Assembly (NCBI GenBank): GCA_026390735.1
Contig: JAPLFJ010000011.1
Coordinates: 1-64,000 of the forward strand
Source: Ignavibacteriota bacterium
GTDB lineage: Bacteria; Bacteroidota; Ignavibacteria; Tepidaquicellales; Tepidaquicellaceae
DNA length: 64,000 nucleotides
Reading direction: 5' to 3'
This document shows positions 33,129 to 41,486 of this stretch, piece after piece; within the stretch, counting starts at the first letter, position 1, and each line of letters opens with the position of its first letter. The notes under the pieces were generated by a model, which worked only from the letters and a program-made list of their open reading frames with translations, was not told where the DNA came from and did not search any database. The position numbers were made by a program, and so were the translations under genes.

Positions 33129-35294
33129 TTAATCATTAAAAAAATCACTGGAGGTTGATGAATTAAAACCATATGAAGAGGTAGTAGTTATCGTATACAA
33201 CGTCCAGTCTCCACTTGAATACGATAATCCCTTTGAAGTTTTATATTGCTCTATGTCAACTGCTGTATTGAATTTTGCAAAATCTTCGTGGAATTTGAAA
33301 CCGCCCTTTATTTGATTGCTTTTAAATGTTTTTTCGTTGCTCCATGCAGTTCCTTTATAAACTTTCATATAGTATTTTCCGGTTGGCACATTTTTTAATG
33401 TGTATTTATCATTTGATCTGACATAGACACATCTTATAACTTTATCGGTTGTATTTCTAACTAAACTTATCAGTGCGTCTTCTTCTGTTTCATTTATAAG
33501 AGTAAGACGGCAATAAGACCCTTTGTCTGAACGAATACTTGAAAAATATGAGTTGTAAGGTGTAGCACCTGTTTTAAGACGAGTTACTTTAAGATCAGGG
33601 GGTGTATCATTCTTAACTTCTTCTTTTGTCGAATTACTTTGTGTTGTATTTGTTGTTTTATTAGAGCTTGTAGTAGATGTATTATTTTGAGAATTGTTTG
33701 ATGAATTACTATTTGAGCTTGAATTCTTATATTTATCAATCTTATTTTCAGATTTGCATGACTTTGAATTTGCACTAATTATACCTACAAGCAAAATGAT
33801 ACCAAAAATAATTCCCCAAATCCAATTTGATTTACTATCAGAACTTGTTGAATCAGTACTTGAATTATTAGTTGATTTGTATGGGTATCCTGTTAGACTA
33901 ATTTTAATATTATTATTAATAATTTCTAAATCATCCAAAATCTTCATTTTTATACTTGAGTCTTTAACATATTCCAAACTCTTTTCAAGTATTTCCTTTG
34001 CTCTAATATAATCTTTCAGATTATTTGATAAATTTACTGCACAATTCCTGAATAAAGAAGCTGACAGATTTAATATCATACTTCTGTATTCATCTTTAAT
34101 ATTTATATCTACCTTCGACAAAGTATACTTTAAAACCACTAAAAAATCGAAATAAACAGTATATGGATTTATAAGATTATCTAATTTTCTATTACTTTCT
34201 TCTAATTTTTCAAAAAACTCTGAAATAATACTATCATTAGAAGATAAATTAACGGCTTCATTGAAAGCCGTTTCATTTTCTCTTACTCTTCTCTTCGTAA
34301 TATCCCCTATTGCATATTCACCTGCATAATTGAATAAAGTTTCAACTTTGGTATTAGTGTATCTCTCGTCAAAATTATTTTTGAAAGTTGTAATAGCGCA
34401 ATTAAGAAATTCATCAGCTATTTTATCAGATAACATTTGAAAACGATAATCATTTTCCCCTAATATATTCTTTATAAAGAAAATGCTATCTTTAATATTA
34501 TTGTATAAATTATTCCCAAAATCGTAAGATTGAGATTTGTTTGAATTACATAAGGTGTTACATTCCTCAACATTAAATTCTATACTTTTAATTTTATCGT
34601 AAACTAAACTCGAAACTATCTCTTCTCTGAATTCATCCGGTATTTGCTTGTGATTTATAAGTGTTTTTACAAATTCAACATCTTCTTCAATATTGTACTT
34701 TTCCTGTATTTCGTTGAATATTGTTCTGAACAAATAACTTAAAGTATCATTTCGATTTCCGGCATTTAATAATATTGAGTTGTTAAAATGTGAAATATAT
34801 AATTCCCAGAATTCTTCCGAATTAAACGACTTACCGTAAAGCGTAATCGATTTTCTCAAACTCTTTAAATCAACTACCCCGTTTTGAAAAGATTTATAGT
34901 AATAAAGAAGCCCTAAGTTTTTGTATGAAGTAAAATTGTTTTCATTTATCTGATTATTAGATATTGTGCTTTCCCATTTCTCTATTGCCTCATCTACTTC
35001 ATTAGCTTTCAGGTCTGAAAATGCTTCGTTGTCTGCCTCGGTTACTTTGGAAAACCAGAATAATGAATAATTTATTCTATCTTTTGGTGCTTCAATTTTT
35101 CTAATAGTTTCGCTTAGGGTTGAACTATCCCTGTTCAAAACTCCGAGAAATTCAAAATCTGTCTCCTGGGGTTTTGGCTGTTGCCCAATAGATAAGAAAA
35201 CCTCAAAATTTTGAATATTCTTTTTGATTGTCCTTTCAGCAGCATTTACAGGTAATCCCAATATCCTAAAAGGATTATTAACTATTGTATACAA
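33129..35294 (-). CDS. Single-pass membrane protein with degenerate J-like N-terminus and helical repeats
   Basis: 721 residues. The start YTIVNNPFRILGLPVNAAERTIKK resembles helix I/II of J domains (NPYEILGV...A...IK) but has no HPD. Residues 100-480 are helical (TPR-like); a transmembrane helix lies near 490-510 (WIWGIIFGIILLVGII); a Ser/Asn/Thr-rich linker (about 515-560) and a beta-rich external domain of about 150 residues (near YNSYFSSIRS to SSDFFND) follow. The start codon is TTG at 35294, immediately after the TAA of the preceding gene in the same frame; no ATG lies near. It may be the co-chaperone and sensor of the system, binding something outside the membrane. Confidence 0.65.
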   Translation of the reverse strand: MYTIVNNPFRILGLPVNAAERTIKKNIQNFEVFLSIGQQPKPQETDFEFLGVLNRDSSTLSETIRKIEAPKDRINYSLFWFSKVTEADNEAFSDLKANEVDEAIEKWESTISNNQINENNFTSYKNLGLLYYYKSFQNGVVDLKSLRKSITLYGKSFNSEEFWELYISHFNNSILLNAGNRNDTLSYLFRTIFNEIQEKYNIEEDVEFVKTLINHKQIPDEFREEIVSSLVYDKIKSIEFNVEECNTLCNSNKSQSYDFGNNLYNNIKDSIFFIKNILGENDYRFQMLSDKIADEFLNCAITTFKNNFDERYTNTKVETLFNYAGEYAIGDITKRRVRENETAFNEAVNLSSNDSIISEFFEKLEESNRKLDNLINPYTVYFDFLVVLKYTLSKVDINIKDEYRSMILNLSASLFRNCAVNLSNNLKDYIRAKEILEKSLEYVKDSSIKMKILDDLEIINNNIKISLTGYPYKSTNNSSTDSTSSDSKSNWIWGIIFGIILLVGIISANSKSCKSENKIDKYKNSSSNSNSSNNSQNNTSTTSSNKTTNTTQSNSTKEEVKNDTPPDLKVTRLKTGATPYNSYFSSIRSDKGSYCRLTLINETEEDALISLVRNTTDKVIRCVYVRSNDKYTLKNVPTGKYYMKVYKGTAWSNEKTFKSNQIKGGFKFHEDFAKFNTAVDIEQYKTSKGLSYSSGDWTLYTITTTSSYGFNSSTSSDFFND

Positions 35295-36065
35295 TTAGTT
35301 CTTCATAAAAATTTTAAAAAAGGATTTTAATTTATTTGGCTTTGTCGATTCGACATCCTTGTTTAAATCATTAATTTCTTTAAACGAAGGTCCTCCGCTC
35401 AAATTTGTTGTTATAGGTACTTTAAGTCCTTTCTTTGACATCTTAATATATAACAATTCATTCATTGCTGTTCCATTTTGTTCATATTCCAAAGATTCAT
35501 TAAAATATATTTCTGCATTATCATAATTCTGTAATTCAATTTCGCAAAAGCCGATTCCTCTTAATGCTCTTGCTTTAAGATATTTTGTAATATAAGGACG
35601 AGAATCGAACGCTTTCCTGAAATATTTAATACCTTCTTTGTAATAATTAAGGTCGTTATACGCCTTCGCTTTATAAGTACTGAGCATTCCCATTTCATTC
35701 AATAAAAGAGGATTATCCATTTCTAAAGATAATCCTGTTTGAAGATATTTTTCGGCGGATAATATGTCATTTGTTTCTAATAAAGCCACTGTTATGAAAT
35801 AACAGGCTTTTGGGTATATATTGCCAATCCACTTAACATTTAACTGACTTCCTGTTTTCTTTACAAATTCTACATATTCGAGAAATTCTTCTTTATCCCA
35901 GAATTCAATATATTCAGTATCACCTTCAATTGTACGATATTGATAATCTGAAGGAATATTACTTAATATCTCTTTTAGAATTATTATCCCTTCGTTAAAC
36001 CTTTTATCTTCTTGAATCAACTTTTGCGCTATGTTTATCTTTTGAAGTAAAGAATCTCTATTCAT
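35295..36065 (-). CDS. Tetratricopeptide-repeat protein
   Basis: 256 residues, soluble, helical. TPR signatures are visible at about 90-190: TVALLETNDILSAEKYLQTG, LNYYKEGIKYFRKAFDSRP, RALRGIGFCEIELQNYDNAE and IYFNESLEYE. TPR arrays mediate protein contacts and often bind chaperones. It starts 1 bp after the stop of the SH3b gene and ends with a TAA directly followed by the TTG start of the 721-residue protein, so the two are in one frame separated by a single stop codon. Confidence 0.75.
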   Translation of the reverse strand: MNRDSLLQKINIAQKLIQEDKRFNEGIIILKEILSNIPSDYQYRTIEGDTEYIEFWDKEEFLEYVEFVKKTGSQLNVKWIGNIYPKACYFITVALLETNDILSAEKYLQTGLSLEMDNPLLLNEMGMLSTYKAKAYNDLNYYKEGIKYFRKAFDSRPYITKYLKARALRGIGFCEIELQNYDNAEIYFNESLEYEQNGTAMNELLYIKMSKKGLKVPITTNLSGGPSFKEINDLNKDVESTKPNKLKSFFKIFMKN

Positions 36066-36066
36066 C

Positions 36067-36612
36067 TCAATACCTCCTTGTAACTATATAAAACTCCCAA
36101 TTATAGCCCATACCTTTTTCAAAAAATTTACTTCCATAATTAGGTATCACACCTGAGGCTGAGGCAACAAAACTGTATGTCCCCTGTGTCAAGGAAATTG
36201 ATTTTCTTTCTTGAGGAGAAAAGACATAAGCTGAGGAATTTAATTTCAATGTCATAGTTTTTGAAGTATTATTATAAACACTTACTTCAGAATATGACGA
36301 AGTGATCCTTCCTGTTGGGGCAAATACTTTATCAGATGTTTTTTCTAATGCTTCGATTGACTTAACGTAAGATGAAAGAACATATCCCTCGGTATTACTC
36401 TCAATATCTATAATATGATAATATCCGTCTTCTGTATCCATTGAATATAAGAATACGGGAGCGTTTTTTATTAAAGTAGTAATAACCTCGTATTGCTTTC
36501 CTGGTCCATCTCTCATCGATGTTTTTTTTGATATGTATCCAAGATATGACTGAGAAAATGCTTGAAGGGTAAAAAATAACAATAATAAAATGACAAAACT
36601 TATTTTTCTCAT
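36067..36612 (-). CDS. Secreted SH3b-domain protein, first gene of the chaperone-kinase operon
   Basis: Start chosen at ATG 36612, where MRKISFVILLLLFFTLQAFSQ is a clean signal peptide; an upstream in-frame ATG (36648) would add 12 residues before it. Mature protein about 160 residues: a bacterial SH3 domain (about 20-75: KTSMRDGPGKQYEVITTLIK, then GYVLSSYV) and a C-terminal beta domain (VSVYNNTSKTMTLKLNS ... SLTQGTYSFVASASG). Bacterial SH3b domains bind peptidoglycan or peptides in the periplasm. As the first gene with a predicted export signal it may supply the periplasmic side of the membrane system encoded downstream. Confidence 0.75.
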   Translation of the reverse strand: MRKISFVILLLLFFTLQAFSQSYLGYISKKTSMRDGPGKQYEVITTLIKNAPVFLYSMDTEDGYYHIIDIESNTEGYVLSSYVKSIEALEKTSDKVFAPTGRITSSYSEVSVYNNTSKTMTLKLNSSAYVFSPQERKSISLTQGTYSFVASASGVIPNYGSKFFEKGMGYNWEFYIVTRRY

Positions 36613-36658
36613 AAAAAATAAATAATAATTTGTAAAAATTGTTTCCAATAGATAATTG

Positions 36659-36687
36659 CAAACAATATATTTTAGTGTTTTGTCAAA
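36659..36687 (-). promoter_or_regulatory. Candidate Bacteroidota-type promoter of the chaperone-kinase operon
   Basis: On the minus strand TTTG (36687-36684) is followed, 17 bp later, by TATTGTTTG (36667-36659), close to the Bacteroidota consensus TTTG-N17-19-TAnnTTTG though with one extra base inside the -7 box. It would give a leader of about 40 nt before ATG 36612. Confidence 0.4.
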
Positions 36688-36855
36688 CCCCTAATATTAA
36701 AAAACCAACAAGGTAGATTAGTTTTATATAAATTATAAATTGAGTATATATAATGCAACATCCAAATTAGTATCTGTGTTTTTGCGCATAGCAGCGGTTT
36801 CCAGCATCAGTTTTTTAAACTTGCTTATATTAGAAATTATTTCTTATTTTTCATT

Positions 36856-37299
36856 ATGAAGCGAACACTGCAAATATTAATTACCATTTTATTGTTTTCA
36901 ACAATAAGCTATTCACAGGTTAAAATATTAGATAAAGAAGCACCTTACAGAATAACAAATAATTATGGTGATGACGTAATCTATCATCTTACACTGAAAC
37001 TTGAACACTTTGACTCAACAAAGTTTTGCAACTACGCAGAGAAATTGCTAAACAGTCTGGGAATGTTCAGTGTAAGCAATATTACAAGTTCAGGACACCT
37101 TAACGTTGGCGGTGGATGTTGGTTAAAGGGGAAATATGATGATTTCTCATTGGACTTCTATTATAGAGACAACGAATTAAGCATAAGAAATTACTTTGCA
37201 AACTATAATACTGCATTTACCGAAGAACAGGTAACGGAGTACAAGTTAAGGTTAAGCCAGTTACAAACAAAAATAATAACAGATATTCAAGCATTATAA
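36856..37299 (+). CDS. Small secreted protein of unknown function
   Basis: 147 residues with a signal peptide (MKRTLQILITILLFSTISYSQ). The mature part has two Cys (in FCNYAEKL and GGGCWLKG), alternating beta segments (LDFYYRDNELSIRNYF) and a helical C-terminus. I do not recognise a family. It is divergent from the chaperone-kinase operon across a 240-bp spacer and precedes the integrase remnant, so it may belong to the same island. It is followed by an imperfect stem-loop (37324-37346). Confidence 0.6.
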   Translation: MKRTLQILITILLFSTISYSQVKILDKEAPYRITNNYGDDVIYHLTLKLEHFDSTKFCNYAEKLLNSLGMFSVSNITSSGHLNVGGGCWLKGKYDDFSLDFYYRDNELSIRNYFANYNTAFTEEQVTEYKLRLSQLQTKIITDIQAL

Positions 37300-37323
37300 G
37301 TTTACCATACTCTAACACAAAAG

Positions 37324-37346
37324 CCCTGTTTAACCTATAAACGGGG
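37324..37346. terminator. Stem-loop between the small secreted gene and the integrase remnant
   Basis: ccctgttta (37324-37332) pairs with taaacgggg (37338-37346) with one G-U pair. Downstream on the minus strand is cttttgtg; on the plus strand ttgattatt. It lies at the 3' end of both converging genes. Confidence 0.5.
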
Positions 37347-37577
37347 TTGATTATTATATTCCAACACTTCTAATTCTACCGCTATTAGCCTTAGTAATCG
37401 ACTTCGATAATATTTTTGAGTTGTTTCTATACTGGCATGACCGAGTTGAGCAGAGACGTACTCAATCGGATTATCCGCATTCAATAATAGAATAGCAAAA
37501 GTAGAACGGAAAGACTTTAAATTATGAGTAGTATCTTTAGGTAAGAACTTTTTTGAGCTGCTTAGTGATTTTATCTT
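37335..37577 (-). pseudogene. C-terminal remnant of a tyrosine recombinase/integrase
   Basis: The minus strand reads LPKDTTHNLKSFRSTFAILL, then NADNPIEYVSAQLGHASIET, then TQKYYRSRLLRLIAVELEVLEY to a TAG at 37335. The H-x-x-x-x-x-R pair (His and Arg of HNLKSFR), the LGH His and the KYY tyrosine are the C-terminal catalytic set of tyrosine recombinases. The N-terminal arm-binding and first catalytic Arg regions are missing: the frame meets a TAA just upstream and the DNA then turns into palindromic repeats. This is most likely what is left of the integrase of a former mobile element adjacent to the chaperone-kinase island. Confidence 0.85.
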
Positions 37578-37579
37578 TT

Positions 37580-37703
37580 ACAGATATGCAATCCCGATGG
37601 GATTGTGTTGCTTGGTTATGCGTACCTACTTATATTCAATCCCTAAGGGATTTGTGATTGTTTCCGATAAGAATATCGGAACTACAGATATGCAATCCCG
37701 ATG
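37580..37703. repeat. Interspersed palindromic repeats caatccc-N3-gggattg
   Basis: The 20-bp string acagatatgcaatcccgatg occurs at 37580-37599 and 37684-37703. The first copy is part of palindrome caatcccgatgggattg (37589-37605); between the copies are a related palindrome (caatccctaagggattt, 37637-37653) and tccgata/tatcgga (37663-37680). Confidence 0.75.
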
Positions 37704-37952
37704 TGATTTAAAAATTCAAGAATATAATATCCGTGCAAATCCGTTCAATCCGTGATAATCCGCGTTCAATTTCCTTTTTTATTTAATATCCGTTCAATCA
37801 GCCTTCCTTTTTCTTCTGATCCAGATTGCTCTTCCTTTCTGACCAAAACGTCAATAAATTGAAATTATGTGTAATTTGACTGAAAATTATTTGCACGTGC
37901 CTGCCACTCTCTAACAAATATACAGGGAAGCTTAGCTAAAGTCCTCGACCAT

Positions 37953-38060
37953 AATGCGGTGCCTTAAGGAGACTCTTTCGACTGGAATGCGGTTTGTGTG
38001 CGGTGGTAATGCGGTGAGTTTAGTACAAAAGTGCGGTGAGAATGCGGTGATATTGCGGTG
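37953..38060 (+). repeat. Cluster of seven gcggt motifs
   Basis: Variants tgcggtg, tgcggtt occur seven times in about 110 bp, mostly preceded by aa or gt and irregularly spaced. Purpose unknown. Confidence 0.6.
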
Positions 38061-38214
38061 GGTTATTTGAAATCAATGTATTTTTGAGCCTTTTATTCAT
38101 TCTTATGCTAAAAACGGTATTGATTGTTATAATCATATTGATTATCTTAAGTATGTTAATATAAATAATTGTAACTTCAAAAGCAAGTTAAAAGTTCCCT
38201 TAATTATATAAATT

Positions 38215-38949
38215 ATGGCTAAATTTATTCCTTCAGTGATTGGTAAGATTATTGGCAAGCTCGGTGCTACCACTTTCTACGATAGAGATGGTGAACATTT
38301 CGCTAAAACTTCAAAAGGCGAACACAAAAAGTCTCGCGCCAATTCCGTTCCCGCTGCAAATAACAGAAAAAAGTTTGCTCAGTCACACTATTTCGCAAAA
38401 TCACTTAAACTTCATAAAGAACTTGCTGACTTTTGGAATGCTATTAACATCAAAGGTTCCTCCGCTTATTTTAAACTGCATGGTTTCAATAGAATGAGAT
38501 GCACTTTCGATTCCCTTACTCAGGATAATGGCATTACTCCCGCAGGTATTAACATCGGTGTTCAAGATCTTTCTCTTAATAAAAATACGCTGTCATTCAA
38601 ATATAAAATCTTCCGTACTTACGAAGGCTATCTTGAAATGCCTTGCAAACTTTTCGTTGTCGCTTACCTGAACATTGAACCTTTGTCGCAGAAAGAACAT
38701 AATTATGTTTCTCATTTTCGTTCTCTCGAAATTACTGAGGAGTCTGAGGATTATAATCATGCGAAAGTTGATTTTATGGAATCACTCGCTGATAAAGATA
38801 TTCCTGAACTTAAGAAACTTTACTTCTTTATTGCTGCTGTAAAAAAGATTCCCGGCAGAACCGCTTACGAATGGTCTTCCTCTTTCGTGAAATCGTTTGA
38901 TATTTCCACCTTTGAAAAAGGCTGGTATAACTCTTTTGAATTAAAGTAA
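38215..38949 (+). CDS. Conserved-looking hypothetical protein
   Basis: 244 residues, soluble, no signal peptide. The N-terminus FIPSVIGKIIGKLGATTFYDRDGEHFAKTS is glycine-rich with a basic run KGEHKKSRANS, recalling the short G-K-x-G repeats at the start of Bacteroidota proteins of the DUF6266 kind, but I cannot confirm membership. The remainder is mixed alpha/beta (FKYKIFRTYEGYLEMPCKLFVVAYLN, KKLYFFIAAVKKIPGRTAYEWSSSFVKSF). Codon use is richer in C and T at third positions than the chaperone operon. Function unknown. Confidence 0.6.
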   Translation: MAKFIPSVIGKIIGKLGATTFYDRDGEHFAKTSKGEHKKSRANSVPAANNRKKFAQSHYFAKSLKLHKELADFWNAINIKGSSAYFKLHGFNRMRCTFDSLTQDNGITPAGINIGVQDLSLNKNTLSFKYKIFRTYEGYLEMPCKLFVVAYLNIEPLSQKEHNYVSHFRSLEITEESEDYNHAKVDFMESLADKDIPELKKLYFFIAAVKKIPGRTAYEWSSSFVKSFDISTFEKGWYNSFELK

Positions 38950-39313
38950 TCTTTAGCAAAATCAATTATATTCTTTCTCTTTGACTGAAATTATCCGTCA
39001 ACATCAGTCCTTATAATCTTTTAACTGTGATCTATATTCTTTCTCTTAGCATGAATAAATTTCTTCTTTGCGTTCCTGTTTTTCTTTGCGGTAAAATCTT
39101 TTCTCTTAGATTGAATCAATATCAGTGAGAATCAGTTTGTGTTAATTTCTATGTTGTGCCATTTTTTCTTTTCTTTGCTTCGCCGAGGCGGATACAGTTT
39201 TTCACCCGTAACTATTTAATTATAAACCCGCTCACAGAGGAATCCAAAATTTGACTTCTTTATTTAATCGCATACATTTATATTGAAATACATATTAACT
39301 TAAAAGTTTGATT
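38950..39313. other. Spacer of about 360 bp with short direct repeats
   Basis: tatattctttctctt occurs at 38967-38981 and 39033-39047 (66 bp apart), with a degenerate third copy near 39100. A cgccgaggcggata element (39181-39194) belongs to the same family as the elements at 59696 and 61940. The promoter of the next gene should lie at about 39230-39300. Confidence 0.5.
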
Positions 39314-41341
39314 ATGAAAAAATTTACTGTATTAAGAAAAAAGTTAATACTTCCCTTACTTTTAATTATTTCTTCTTCAGGTGTTTTATTGTTTCAGGCA
39401 CAGAAATATGATGAACCCATAAACGACAATGACCCAAGATTTGAAAGACCTACACAGGAATCCCGCGCAGTTTTCGTACCGCCAAGAATTCAGGGCCAGC
39501 CTATGGTTGTTACTATAAATAATTTTGATAACTTTGATATCGGGGTTGATTATTATGAACAGTACGGCTCATCAAACCCTCTTAATCCAATGTGGTTATT
39601 CTTCGGAGCCAATGGTTCAAGTTTGCCTCAAAATGGACACGGGACAACTAATGGAGGCATCAACTGGTATACTACTAATCCCAGTTATCCTGCAGGAACT
39701 TGCTGTGATCCCTGGGCAACTCATACAGGTAACGGAGTTTTAATTTACGCATCGGGTGTAACAGGTCAGTATGTATACCGTTCGACAAATAACGGTGTGA
39801 ACTGGTCAGCACCGATTTTATCTGTAAGCGGAAATGACAGAAACCACGTAACCGCTGAGTATACAGGTAACGGTCCTTATGCTAATTATGTCTATGCAGC
39901 AATGACCCCCGGTAATTTTGCCAGAAGCACTGATGCAGGTTTAACTTGGACAACAACTTTCTCGCCCAGTAATGCGCTGCCTGGATGCTACATTGCTGTC
40001 GGTCCGGATGGAGCAACTGACGGAGGTTGTGTAATGTATGTTACGAATACAGGTACTTCAGGCGGCGGAAGAATTTATAATTATTACCGCTCAACAAACG
40101 GAGGTGCAAACTTTTCACTTATGTCGAGCCAGAGTGGATGGGCAGGTTATGTAGGTTATTACACAGGCAGCAGACATACAATTAATAATGCAAGAACAGA
40201 TGCTCACCCTAAAATTGCAATGGATAATTCCAACGGTCCTTACAGAGGAAGATTGTATCACGTAAACGCATCCAATGACCCTCCGGGAAACGGAAACAAA
40301 CCTGATATCTGGTTACGTTATTCTACAGATCAGGGAGCAAACTGGTCAGCAGCAGTGAGGGTTAACGACAATCCAAATCCGACAGCGAGTGACCAATGGT
40401 TCCCTGAAATATTTTGTGAAAGAACTACCGGAAAACTTTATATTCACTGGTATGATGACAGGGCTAATCCGACGACTTTTGAGACTGCTTTATACGCAAC
40501 TTATACAACAGACGGCGGACAAACATTTGCACCAAGCCAGCAGATTTCAAATTCTACTTTCACTTATCCTAATCCTCCGGTTACGCCTAACACATACAGA
40601 GGGGATTATACTACAATGACTGCAAATAATCCGAAAGTCGGTTTCAGTGTATGGAGCGACCACAGAAACGCGACAGCACAAAATATGGGCGCCTATTTCC
40701 CTGACTTTGCAATGAGGGTAAATCCAACATCATTTGGTATGGGTGGATTAAATGACAGTGCTTTTGTAATCGTAAGTGTCCCCGGTGTTAAATTATACAC
40801 TGATACTGCATTATTTTCTGCGGCGGTTATAACTCCTCCGGGTACAGGCTCAATCACTATGACATTCTTAAATAAAACTACTAATACTACACAGAATATA
40901 CTGACGTCATATCCTGACTCTCTGAGATTAAGAATAAAAACTACAGGCGGAGTTCCTGCAGGAGCATATACTGTAAGGGTTCAGGGCAATGGACCTAACG
41001 GAACACCTGTACACGAAAGATTTATTAATGTTTCGGTCGGTCTTGTGGGTATAACTACTAATAACGATGTACCGGATAAGTTTAATTTACTTCAGAACTA
41101 TCCGAATCCTTTTAATCCGATAACTAATATTGAATTCGGTATTCCGAAAACCAGTTTAGTATCTCTTGTAGTGTATGATATTACGGGAAAGGAAGTTAAA
41201 AGAATTCTGAACAATGTAATTTATAATGCAGGTAATCATAAAGTTCTCTTTTCAGGAAGCGAATTGTCATCAGGAATTTATTTTTACAGATTAAATGCAG
41301 ACGGATTCAGCGATATGAAGAAGATGATATTATTAAAATAA
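39314..41341 (+). CDS. Secreted T9SS-sorted sialidase/BNR-like propeller protein
   Basis: Start chosen at ATG 39314 (the in-frame TTG two codons earlier is less likely); about 675 residues. A signal peptide (KKLILPLLLIISSSGVLLFQAQ) is followed by a six-bladed-propeller region with Asp-box-like repeats (YRSTNNGVNWS, ARSTDAGLTWT, YRSTNGGANFS, RYSTDQGANWS, TYTTDGGQTF), a small beta domain, and a T9SS type A domain (LLQNYPNPFNPITNIEFGIP to MKKMILLK). It is exported to the surface or medium. Asp boxes occur in sialidases but also in many non-enzymatic propellers, and no sialidase Arg triad is obvious. Confidence 0.85.
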   Translation: MKKFTVLRKKLILPLLLIISSSGVLLFQAQKYDEPINDNDPRFERPTQESRAVFVPPRIQGQPMVVTINNFDNFDIGVDYYEQYGSSNPLNPMWLFFGANGSSLPQNGHGTTNGGINWYTTNPSYPAGTCCDPWATHTGNGVLIYASGVTGQYVYRSTNNGVNWSAPILSVSGNDRNHVTAEYTGNGPYANYVYAAMTPGNFARSTDAGLTWTTTFSPSNALPGCYIAVGPDGATDGGCVMYVTNTGTSGGGRIYNYYRSTNGGANFSLMSSQSGWAGYVGYYTGSRHTINNARTDAHPKIAMDNSNGPYRGRLYHVNASNDPPGNGNKPDIWLRYSTDQGANWSAAVRVNDNPNPTASDQWFPEIFCERTTGKLYIHWYDDRANPTTFETALYATYTTDGGQTFAPSQQISNSTFTYPNPPVTPNTYRGDYTTMTANNPKVGFSVWSDHRNATAQNMGAYFPDFAMRVNPTSFGMGGLNDSAFVIVSVPGVKLYTDTALFSAAVITPPGTGSITMTFLNKTTNTTQNILTSYPDSLRLRIKTTGGVPAGAYTVRVQGNGPNGTPVHERFINVSVGLVGITTNNDVPDKFNLLQNYPNPFNPITNIEFGIPKTSLVSLVVYDITGKEVKRILNNVIYNAGNHKVLFSGSELSSGIYFYRLNADGFSDMKKMILLK

Positions 41342-41361
41342 ATATTACCATTCTCGATTTT

Positions 41362-41392
41362 AAAAGCCGGGAGTTTATCTTCCGGCTTTTTT
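41362..41392 (+). terminator. Rho-independent terminator
   Basis: aaaagccgg (41362-41370) and ccggctttt (41382-41390), followed by tt; a clear hairpin with T tract just after the T9SS gene. Confidence 0.85.
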
Positions 41393-41486
41393 ATACCCGG
41401 ATATTGACAATCATAAGCGAATATTTTCTCTTGTTTAAATCGGATAAAACTATTATCTTTAAACAGATTAAATTATCTGATTAATT

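Larger units (their letters stand above)
37300..38214. other. Spacer of 915 bp with integrase remnant, palindromes and gcggt cluster
   Basis: Apart from the integrase remnant it contains interspersed palindromic repeats (37580-37710), words of the atccgtg/atccgcg family (37730-37765), and seven gcggt motifs (37953-38060). The last 150 bp before the next gene are A+T-rich and probably hold its promoter. No intact gene. Confidence 0.6.

Noticed and set aside
39314-41341. True sialidase
   Set aside because: Asp-box repeats are present, but the Arg triad and Tyr/Glu nucleophile pair cannot be identified.
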